Source: JALRAP01 sp046302815 (lineage in GTDB: Bacteria; Bacteroidota; Bacteroidia; AKYH767-A; OLB10). From it: 11,317 bases of DNA. Both the position numbers and the translations under genes were made by a program. Below are positions 1 through 5,620 of this stretch, one piece after another; the first letter of the stretch is position 1, and each line of letters starts with the position of its first letter. Where the stretch lies: NCBI GenBank assembly GCA_046302815.1, contig JBKCHO010000095.1:1-11317 (forward strand), given 5' to 3'. Below the pieces are notes generated by a model that saw only the letters and a program-made list of their open reading frames with translations, made no database searches and had not been told where the DNA came from.

Positions 1-204
1 AGCAAAGTGCCTGCTGAAAAAATCATCTGGGAATCTCCGATAAAATCACAACAGGTATACATGATCAAGCAATTCGGAGCTAATGTGAATCTTGGAAATA
101 TAGCTCCTAGCGAAGTTATTGCACTGGAATCTTTAAGATTGGGATTAAGAAGCGACACTTTCTTTCAATTTCTAGAAGGTATTGGCCCTGAAGTCCCATA
201 TTGA
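1..204 (+). CDS. comA: Phosphosulfolactate synthase (ComA-like), 3' end only
   Basis: This is the last 67 residues of a protein whose start lies left of the window; the frame is open from base 1, so the GTG at 7 is not a credible start. The segment WESPIKSQQVYMIKQFG followed by NVNLGNI and then SLRLGLRSDTF resembles the C-terminus of ComA/phosphosulfolactate synthases, which join sulfite and phosphoenolpyruvate to give phosphosulfolactate in a TIM-barrel-like fold. In methanogens this is the first step of coenzyme M synthesis. Bacteroidota do not make coenzyme M, so here the product may feed another sulfonate, possibly sulfolactate or sulfonolipid precursors; that is inference. A rhodanese gene follows after 27 bases, suggesting co-transcription. 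The family call is fairly secure, the in vivo role is not. Confidence 0.8.
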   Translation, partial: SKVPAEKIIWESPIKSQQVYMIKQFGANVNLGNIAPSEVIALESLRLGLRSDTFFQFLEGIGPEVPY

Positions 205-231
205 TACTGATTAAATTAAATTTCATCTATA

Positions 232-534
232 ATGAAAGAAATCTCAGTCCAGGAACTGAAAGCTCTTAAAGAATCAGGATCCGATTACTTGCTAATTGAT
301 GTTCGTGAACAATATGAATATGATGCAGCCAATTTGGGTGGTGTTTTGATTCCCCTTGGGTCGATCCTCGATCATTCTAATGAAATACCAAGAGATAAAC
401 AGGTTGTTGTGCATTGCCGCAGCGGTGCAAGGAGTGCAACTGCCATAAGAGAACTCGAGAACAGATTTGGGTTCGATAACCTTTCCAATTTGAAAGGCGG
501 GATAATTGCTTGGCAGAATGAAATCGGACTCTAG
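232..534 (+). CDS. Single-domain rhodanese-like sulfurtransferase
   Basis: A 100-residue protein that is one complete rhodanese domain with no signal peptide, so probably cytoplasmic. Visible family features are the N-terminal VQELKAL helix, LLIDVREQYEYDAANLGG (residues 20-37, normally 'DVRE..E...GHI.GA' in the family), the active-site loop HCRSGARS at 61-68 with catalytic Cys62, and the C-terminal LKGGIIAWQ motif. The six-residue loop after the Cys is the size seen in GlpE/PspE-type sulfurtransferases, which carry a persulfide and pass sulfur to thiophilic acceptors. The usual His of the 'GHI' motif is replaced by Asn34, a common variation. It sits 27 bases after the ComA-like gene and 43 before aroE. 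A link to sulfur supply for the ComA pathway is possible but only suggested by adjacency. Confidence 0.92.
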   Translation: MKEISVQELKALKESGSDYLLIDVREQYEYDAANLGGVLIPLGSILDHSNEIPRDKQVVVHCRSGARSATAIRELENRFGFDNLSNLKGGIIAWQNEIGL

Positions 535-577
535 TTTATAGTTCCGAACCTTAAACACAATCAATAATCGATTACCA

Positions 578-1336
578 ATGGCTAACCTGGGTTTAATAGG
601 TAAAAGCCTTAAACATTCTTTTTCTAAAAGCTACTTTGAAACCAAGCACGGTTTCAATTCCATAAACTCAGTTCATCGATATGAAAATTATGAACTTGAG
701 GATGTTTTTGAAATTGAGGGATTACTGAGTAGAATTAGTGTTTTGGAAGGCTTCAATGTTACCATTCCTTTCAAAACTTCCATTTTACCATTTTTGGATC
801 AAATAACAACAACAGCCTCTGAAATCGGGGCCGTTAATGTGGTTAAAGTCAAAAAGTCATCTAATCCTAAAGGACACCTTTTAATCGGGGAAAATACGGA
901 TCATGCTGCATTCACGGAAGCGCTGACTCCATTTTTAAAACAAGAATACAATCAGGCTTTAATACTTGGAACAGGCGGGGGCTCCTTGGCCGCTGCATAT
1001 AGCTTAAAATGTCTCGATATACCTTTTAGAAAAGTCTCAAGGAACCCAGGCCAAGAGAATTATTTACGGTACAATGAATTGAATGCTGAAACGCTATCTG
1101 ATATTACAATAATCATCAACACAACTCCCTTAGGTACCTGGCCTGATGTCGATGAATGCCCTCCTATCCCGTACAACTTGCTTCGCAGCGGAATGGTTGC
1201 TTTTGATATGGTTTATAATCCAATTGAAACTAAATTCCTTCGCTTAGCAAAGGAATCAGGCGCCAAAGTGACTAATGGCTTGAAAATGCTTGAAATCCAG
1301 GCCGAATTGTCCTTGAAGTTTTGGGGAATCGAATAG
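578..1336 (+). CDS. aroE: Shikimate dehydrogenase (NADP+)
   Basis: A 252-residue cytoplasmic enzyme that reduces 3-dehydroshikimate to shikimate with NADPH, in aromatic amino-acid and chorismate synthesis. The substrate-binding half shows GLIGKSLKHSFSKSYF (residues 5-20) and FNVTIPFK (59-66), with catalytic Lys66. The matching catalytic Asp is in GENTDH (Asp108), and GAVNVV (84-89) is also typical. The nucleotide-binding half has the glycine-rich loop GTGGGS (131-136), then INTTPLGTWP, FDMVYNP, and the C-terminal NGLKMLEIQAELSLKFW helix. Length fits the short AroE form common in Bacteroidota. The ATG at 578 puts the first strand at the N-terminus as expected. No clear Shine-Dalgarno is present. 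It closes a likely three-gene plus-strand unit. Confidence 0.95.
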   Translation: MANLGLIGKSLKHSFSKSYFETKHGFNSINSVHRYENYELEDVFEIEGLLSRISVLEGFNVTIPFKTSILPFLDQITTTASEIGAVNVVKVKKSSNPKGHLLIGENTDHAAFTEALTPFLKQEYNQALILGTGGGSLAAAYSLKCLDIPFRKVSRNPGQENYLRYNELNAETLSDITIIINTTPLGTWPDVDECPPIPYNLLRSGMVAFDMVYNPIETKFLRLAKESGAKVTNGLKMLEIQAELSLKFWGIE

Positions 1337-1395
1337 CGTGCCCATTACAATGTAAGTTTCGGAAAAACAATTGCTTGGAATCCATTGTTAGAATA

Positions 1396-1430
1396 TTGTT
1401 AATTCAAATAACTGAAATACACTACTTTTG
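1396..1430 (+). promoter_or_regulatory. Possible Bacteroidota-type promoter before the DUF6580-like gene
   Basis: TACTTTTG at 1423-1430 matches the Bacteroidota sigma-70 -7 consensus TAnnTTTG exactly. A TTG at 1396-1398 could be the -33 element, but the 24-base spacer is longer than the usual 19-23. The -7 box ends 25 bases before the ATG at 1456, which is reasonable. The assignment rests on consensus matching alone. Confidence 0.4.
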
Positions 1431-1455
1431 AACTCGAATTGAAAAAAATCATTTT

Positions 1456-1998
1456 ATGATATCAACATCTGAATTGAGCCCCAAAATGAAATTCATCATC
1501 ATTGCTATGGTGTTGGTTTCATTGACACGCCTTTTACCCCACATGCACAATTTCACTCCGATAGGAGCCATGGCTTTATTCGCTGGCACTTACATTATCT
1601 CTAAAAGGCTTTCGCTTATCATTCCAATAGCTACCCTTTTTTTCAGTGATATCTTATTGGAGATTGTTCACGGAAATGGATTTTACAGAGACATGCCTTT
1701 CGTTTATGGTAGCTTGGCAATTGTAGTAAGCATAGGATACCTTTTAAGAGGCAGAGAGCAAAGGCAAACCATAATGGTTGCATCTCTTGTTTCTTCACTG
1801 CTTTTCTTTTTCGTTACCAATTTTGGAACATGGCTGATGTACGATCTGTATCCAAAAACAGGAAGCGGACTTATCAGCTGTTACATTGCTGGTATACCAT
1901 TCTTCAAAGGAACAGTCATGGGAGATTTATTTTACAACTTGCTTTTGTTTGGCGGGTTCGCTCTGGCCCGTTGGCGGTTTCCAATATTAGCTAAATAA
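1456..1998 (+). CDS. DUF6580-like multi-pass membrane protein
   Basis: A 180-residue integral membrane protein with about five or six hydrophobic segments (roughly residues 12-28, 36-48, 53-70, 83-97, 106-127 and 155-171). The motif RLLPHMHNFTPIGAMALF (25-42), the FFSD at 62-65, TNFGTWL at 121-127 and a C-terminal IPFFKGTVMGDLFYN resemble the DUF6580 family, seen in many Bacteroidota. These proteins look like the S (substrate-capture) components of ECF-type vitamin transporters, but no substrate is established, and no ECF ATPase or T subunit is present here. A second in-frame ATG at 1486 (MKFIIIAMVL) is an alternative start that loses only the polar leader. The gene appears monocistronic: it has its own possible promoter and ends at a strong terminator. 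There is no room or B12 box for a cobalamin riboswitch upstream. Confidence 0.75.
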   Translation: MISTSELSPKMKFIIIAMVLVSLTRLLPHMHNFTPIGAMALFAGTYIISKRLSLIIPIATLFFSDILLEIVHGNGFYRDMPFVYGSLAIVVSIGYLLRGREQRQTIMVASLVSSLLFFFVTNFGTWLMYDLYPKTGSGLISCYIAGIPFFKGTVMGDLFYNLLLFGGFALARWRFPILAK

Positions 1999-2048
1999 AG
2001 TAATTAATAAGAAAGGCCAGGTTAAACCTGGCCTTTCTTATGTTACTT
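1998..2048. terminator. Bidirectional intrinsic terminator between converging genes
   Basis: A perfect 16-bp inverted repeat, left arm 2007-2022 and right arm 2026-2041, encloses a 3-base TAA loop. It has a GC-rich core (GGCCAGGT/ACCTGGCC) and A/T-rich outer ends, giving a U-rich tail on transcripts from either strand. A further 6-bp outer match (AAGTAA at 1998-2003, TTACTT at 2043-2048) extends the structure. The last base of the plus-strand stop TAA (1996-1998) and the whole minus-strand stop (2043-2045) fall inside it. Confidence 0.85.
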
Positions 2049-2975
2049 ATCTTTTAGCCTGGCTTTTACACTTTTCAATTCGGTATCGTAGGTAGCTTCT
2101 GTAATACTAAGGTTGTCTCTGAAGAAAAACACTCCATAGCTGTAAACCACTTTAGAGTACACCTCTTGTTTGGTTGCTAGTTTTACAACTGTTCTGTAAA
2201 TGGTCCTGTTTTGTTCCTTGATGGTCTCTTCGGATATCCCTTCTGGGTATTCCTTTTCTATTTTCGGCAATGAATAAGTTGCACTTGTTGACTTAGACTG
2301 CTGGGTGGTATCTCGACCACCTTTGGTAGCATTTGCGAAAGCTTGCTTCTGTGCTTCAATCTCCCTTTGCCTCTTTTCTTCAGCTTCTTTTATCTTAGCT
2401 TGCTTGACACGCTCCATTTCCAAATTCGCAGCTGTCTCCTTTGCTATCCTTATACTGTCTTCGCGTGCTTTTTGATTTGCTAAGGCCTCTTGTTCTGCTT
2501 TTAATCTAGCGGCCTCTTGAGCCTTGGCTTCAGCCTCTGCTTTGGCTTTTTCAGCAGCAGCAGCTTTTGCAAGTGCATCCGCGTCCTCTTTGGCTTTTAA
2601 TTCTGCTTCCCTTTTAGCTCTTGCCTCAGCTGCTATTCTGGCACGCTCCTCAGCATCAGCCTTAGCTCTTGCTTCCGCTTCGACACGGGCCTTTTCCTCT
2701 GCCTCCCGCTTCATTTTTGCATCGTTTTCTGCCTTAGCTTTTGCTTCAGCTTCAGCCTTGGCCTTTGCTTCAGCATCGGCTTTAGCCTTTGCTTCAGCAG
2801 CTAACTTGGCAGCCTCAGCGGCATCTCTCCTTGCCTTTTCTTCAGCATCTGCTTTGGCTTTGGCTTCAGCTGCTAACCTTAATTTCTCTTCAGCCTGAGC
2901 TTTGGCTCTAGCCTCCGCTTCCAATCGAGCTTTTTCTTCGGCCTCCTTCTTAGCCCTAGCCTCAGCCTCTCTGCG
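2043..2975 (-). pseudogene. C-terminal part of the long-helix envelope protein, beyond an in-frame stop
   Basis: This is the same reading frame as the gene at 2976-4196, continued past the single TAA at 2978-2976 for 310 residues. The first 17 codons (RREAEARAKKEAEEKAR) carry on the repeat register without a break. The Leu at 2924 is TTG inside the helix repeat, not a credible start; the first ATG is at 2714, mid-helix and without a visible ribosome-binding site. After the helix (to about 2325) comes a Thr/Ser/Gln-rich linker, then a folded-looking C-terminal domain of about 75 residues. That domain starts near KEYPEGISEE and contains VYSKVVYSYGVFFFRDN, and it has no sign of decay. The part is therefore either a recently orphaned fragment, expressed by readthrough, or intact with a base error at 2977. 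I cannot name the C-terminal domain. Confidence 0.7.
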
Positions 2976-3251
2976 TTACTTCTCCTCCTGGTCCCTCCTG
3001 GCCTTAGCTTCCGCTTCAAGTCTAGCCTTCTCGTCTGCTTCCTTTTTAGCCTTTATAGCAGCTTCTTCCTTGGCTTGGGCTTCTGCTTCCGCCTTGGCCT
3101 TTGCCTCTGCAGCAAGTCTTGCTTTTTCCTCTGCTTCTGCATTTGCCTTGGCTTCTGCCTCTTGCTTTGCCTTAATTGCCGCTTCAGCTTTAGCTTTTTC
3201 TTCTGCTTGTTTTTTTGCAAGAGCCTCAGCCTCCAATCGAGCTTTTTCCTC
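2463..3251 (-). repeat. 48-bp coding repeats (16-residue helix units)
   Basis: Between these positions the protein reads as successive 16-residue units such as EEKARLEAEARAKAQA, EEKLRLAAEAKAKADA, EEKARVEAEARAKADA and EERARIAAEARAKREA, each often resolving into two 8-residue halves. At the DNA level the units are diverged tandem 48-mers rich in GCN, GAR and AAR codons. About 16 units fit by eye. The outer flanks of the helix (about 2325-2462 and 3252-3704) are less regular and carry recurrent DSI/DSL motifs instead. Such DNA is prone to unit gain and loss by slippage. Confidence 0.75.
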
Positions 3252-4196
3252 CGCAGCTTTTTTGGCAGCCTCCTCGGCCTCTTTTTTAGCTATTTCAGCT
3301 AGTCTAGCCTTTTCCAATTCATCTGCTTCCCGCTTTGCTTTGGCTTCTGCAAGAAGTCTTAGACGCTCATCTTCTTTTGCCTTAGCTATAGAGTCTTCCC
3401 TAGCTTTGGCAAGTTGTCTTTGAAGTGCCATTTCCTCTGCTATTTTGGCTTTAGCTATAGAGTCCATTTTAGCCTTTTCTTGAGCAGCAACAATTGCCTT
3501 CTGTTTTTCCAATTCCCTTGTCTTTGCTTCTTCTAATTGCTTCGTCTTTTCTTGTTCAGCAATTAATTTGGCCTGCTCGGCCCTTGCCTTGTTGACTGCG
3601 GCTAAGGAATCGGCTTTGGCTTGTGCCCTCAACTTTTCATCCTCAATTCGTTTCTTTTCGAGAGCTACCTGCATCTCTTGCTTGGCTTTGTCATTTTCCT
3701 CTTTTCGGGTGTTGGTGTAGTTTGGATCATATGTGAAATCCTCATAATCCTCACTAAACTCGTATTTAGCGACCGGCTTGGCTAGTGTAGTAGGTTCCGG
3801 CACACCTTCGGCCTTGGCAAAAAGGTCGATCTTGTACTTCAAAGAAAAAATCTGGGCATTCAACTCCAACGGAACCTTGGTATCGAATTCAACAGATTTG
3901 GTAACACATCCAGCCTTCTTGTAAACAATGATGTAGTCTGAGTTCAGTTCCAAATTAACGATGAAGTTACCTTTGGCATTGGTGATTAAAGTTTCTACAG
4001 TTTCATCTCCCCTCATTACAATAATTTCGGCACCCTCCAGGGCTTTTTTATCCTGATTCACAGACCCCACAATTTCTAAATAGCCTTTGTCCTGGGCAAA
4101 AACATTAGCGCCATAAAATGCTAGAAAGCAATAAATTAAAGAAAGACACTTAAGGCTTTTCATTAGAATGTTAGGGTTTATTAAAGATCGATTCAT
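2976..4196 (-). CDS. Long Ala/Glu/Lys-helix exported protein, N-terminal part ending at a premature stop
   Basis: 406 residues counted from the ATG at 4196. A second in-frame ATG at 4163 (MKSLKCLSLIYCFLAFYGANVFAQ) gives a cleaner signal peptide ending ...VFA/Q and is probably the real start. After export, residues about 38-125 look like a carboxypeptidase-regulatory-like beta-sandwich: YLEIVGSVN, LEGAEIIVMRGDE, TNAKGNFIVNLELNSDYIIVYKKAGC. A short acidic, aromatic linker (145-164) follows. From about 165 onward the chain is a highly charged Ala/Glu/Lys/Arg helix that runs straight into TAA at 2978-2976, with no C-terminal domain. Removing that one codon joins it in frame to the downstream 310 residues, for a protein of about 717. 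The composition recalls TolA domain II, but homology is not implied. It begins 13 bases after the HMG-CoA lyase-like gene, so it is probably the last gene of that operon. Confidence 0.75.
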   Translation of the reverse strand: MNRSLINPNILMKSLKCLSLIYCFLAFYGANVFAQDKGYLEIVGSVNQDKKALEGAEIIVMRGDETVETLITNAKGNFIVNLELNSDYIIVYKKAGCVTKSVEFDTKVPLELNAQIFSLKYKIDLFAKAEGVPEPTTLAKPVAKYEFSEDYEDFTYDPNYTNTRKEENDKAKQEMQVALEKKRIEDEKLRAQAKADSLAAVNKARAEQAKLIAEQEKTKQLEEAKTRELEKQKAIVAAQEKAKMDSIAKAKIAEEMALQRQLAKAREDSIAKAKEDERLRLLAEAKAKREADELEKARLAEIAKKEAEEAAKKAAEEKARLEAEALAKKQAEEKAKAEAAIKAKQEAEAKANAEAEEKARLAAEAKAKAEAEAQAKEEAAIKAKKEADEKARLEAEAKARRDQEEK

Positions 4197-4209
4197 ACGA
4201 ACAAATGGG

Positions 4210-5079
4210 TTACGAATTGAAAATTGGAATTGACATTTTTTGGGCCGTTGTCAGTTGAGACAGGTCCAGAGAAACAGGAACGCCTTTGGAGTTGAAATAT
4301 TGGATGAGATTTTCAGTTGAGAGGTTTCCAACCAGTTTATCGCCAGCCATGGGACATCCACCGAATCCTCCCATTGCCGTGTCAAAATTCAAACAACCAG
4401 CTTCAAAAGATGCCTCTACTTTTTCTTTCCAGTTATCAAATCTACAATGCAAGTGAATTCCCAAGTCACAATCTTCAAATGCTTCGTTGACAGCACCCAT
4501 GACCTCGCGAATCAAGGATGGGGATGCCAATCCTACCGTATCGGCAATAGCAAAATGGCGAAATCCTGAATCATACAGATTGCTAAGATGCTCCAAAACC
4601 ATTTCAGGATGGTAAGGGTCGCCGTAGGGATTACCAAAGCCCATTGAAAGATATATTATGACTTCCTTTGAATTTTTATGAGCAATGTCTGAAATGGACA
4701 TTATCAAATCGAAAGACTCCTTGATTCCAGCATTGGTGTTCCTCCTTTGAAAAGTTTCCGATATCGAAAATGGATATCCTAAGTAGTTAATACGGCTAAA
4801 TGCCGAAGCATCTGTTGCGCCCCTCAGGTTTGCTACAATGGCTATTAGTTCTGTTTCAGATTCTTGTTCCAACGACTCCAATACCTCTGCCGTATCCTTC
4901 ATTTGTGGGATGGCTTTAGGGGAAACGAAACTGCCGAAGTCCAACCGACCAAAACCTACTTTAAGTAATTGATTCAAATATTCAATTTTGGTCGATGTAG
5001 GGATAAAGCCCTCAATGCCTTGCATGGCATCTCTAGGGCATTCAGTAATCCTGACCTTAATGGGGAGGCTGGTGGCCAT
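4210..5079 (-). CDS. Hydroxymethylglutaryl-CoA lyase-like enzyme
   Basis: A 289-residue TIM-barrel enzyme of the HMG-CoA lyase/DRE-TIM metallolyase family, which splits HMG-CoA into acetoacetate and acetyl-CoA in leucine breakdown. From the ATG at 5079 the visible features are ITECPRDAMQ with Arg16-Asp17, FGSFVSPKAIPQM (48-60), ADTVG with Asp180, HLH (His209, His211, metal ligands) and GGFGGCPMAGDKLVGNLSTENL with the catalytic-loop Cys242 and Glu256. These align at near-constant spacing with human Arg41, Asp42, Asp204, His233, His235, Cys266 and Glu279. Unusual points are ECPRDAMQ in place of the common EVGPRDGLQ, Asp47 where the family usually has Glu, and GFGNPYGDPY in place of a Cys-containing GCPYEG loop. 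These mark a divergent branch, so substrate identity is not certain. The codon at 5082 is TTG; ATG 5079 is preferred. It lies in the pyrD-led minus-strand operon. Confidence 0.85.
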   Translation of the reverse strand: MATSLPIKVRITECPRDAMQGIEGFIPTSTKIEYLNQLLKVGFGRLDFGSFVSPKAIPQMKDTAEVLESLEQESETELIAIVANLRGATDASAFSRINYLGYPFSISETFQRRNTNAGIKESFDLIMSISDIAHKNSKEVIIYLSMGFGNPYGDPYHPEMVLEHLSNLYDSGFRHFAIADTVGLASPSLIREVMGAVNEAFEDCDLGIHLHCRFDNWKEKVEASFEAGCLNFDTAMGGFGGCPMAGDKLVGNLSTENLIQYFNSKGVPVSLDLSQLTTAQKMSIPIFNS

Positions 5080-5104
5080 CAAAACGAAACTACTGACTTA
5101 AGGA

Positions 5105-5560
5105 TTACTTAATCATGACGCCATCGGCCTCGAAAACCAATTCTTTCTTGGGTTCCGTGATTTTCTCGATTTCCTCTTTACTCTTCTTGGCGTCTTCAGC
5201 AAAGTGTCGTAGTTCCTCAACGGAAGTAATATTTATAGAAGCTACCCCTTTCATGTATACAGTTGAACCGGCGAGATCCTTTGGAACAAAAAAGCCATAA
5301 TCCTTGAAAGATACACGGATAGTTTCTCCTGTGCCAGTTTCGATTTTCATCCAACACCCTTTAGCCTGACATACGGAAGATACCTTACCTTCAACAATTG
5401 CCGCCATGCTTTCCTTACCCTGCATTTGTTTGACCAAATCTCCCATGGCCATGGCACTAGCTGGATCGAATTTTTCACCGAAGTTTCTTTCTTGTCCGAC
5501 AGAATGATCGCACGCCCATACAAAAGAGACCAATACGAATAGAATGATAGTTTTCTTCAT
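5105..5560 (-). CDS. DUF4920 domain lipoprotein
   Basis: 151 residues from the ATG at 5560. This start is chosen because it gives a clean lipoprotein signal, MKKTIILFVLVSFVWAC, with lipid-modified Cys17. An earlier ATG at 5590 would add ten residues ahead of it. The mature part matches DUF4920: FGEKFD near the N-terminus, VEGKVSSVCQAKGCWM with Cys64 and Cys69, VSFKDYGFFVPKDLAGSTVYMKG, LRHFAEDAKKSKEEIEKIT and the closing FEADGVMIK. The family is common in Bacteroidota, probably a small beta-barrel in the periplasm or on the outer membrane. The paired cysteines plus His119 could bind metal or form a disulfide, which is inference. No function is established. It lies between pyrD (60 bases upstream) and the HMG-CoA lyase-like gene (25 bases downstream). 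Confidence 0.88.
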   Translation of the reverse strand: MKKTIILFVLVSFVWACDHSVGQERNFGEKFDPASAMAMGDLVKQMQGKESMAAIVEGKVSSVCQAKGCWMKIETGTGETIRVSFKDYGFFVPKDLAGSTVYMKGVASINITSVEELRHFAEDAKKSKEEIEKITEPKKELVFEADGVMIK

Positions 5561-5620
5561 TTTGAGAGGTTTTATGGCAAATTTAAGCATCAAAAGGCAA
5601 AAACAGTGCCGAAATTAGCT

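Noticed and set aside
1345..1389. TTACAaTGTAA palindrome (1345-1355) and AACAAT/ATTGTT arms (1366-1371, 1384-1389) after aroE
   Set aside because: The stems are short and AT-rich, with no T run after them. They are too weak to call an operator or terminator.
1337..1455. Cobalamin or other vitamin riboswitch upstream of the DUF6580-like gene
   Set aside because: Only 119 bases are available, and no B12-box or other recognisable riboswitch core is visible.
2712..2924. Independent gene starting at 2924 or at ATG 2714 for the C-terminal half of the helix protein
   Set aside because: 2924 is a TTG Leu codon within the repeat, and ATG 2714 is in mid-helix with no upstream signal or export sequence. 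The half makes sense only as a continuation of the upstream frame.
2463..3251. Tandem 48-bp repeats as a possible CRISPR array or structural DNA
   Set aside because: The units are diverged, contiguous, have no spacers, and keep a reading frame encoding helix repeats.
2524..3423. Two long plus-strand open frames (2524-2898 and 2902-3423) opposite the helix gene, rich in Ala and Ser
   Set aside because: They are the mirror image of GCN/GAR/AAR repeat codons, which give no stop codons on the opposite strand. They have no domain, promoter or sensible composition.
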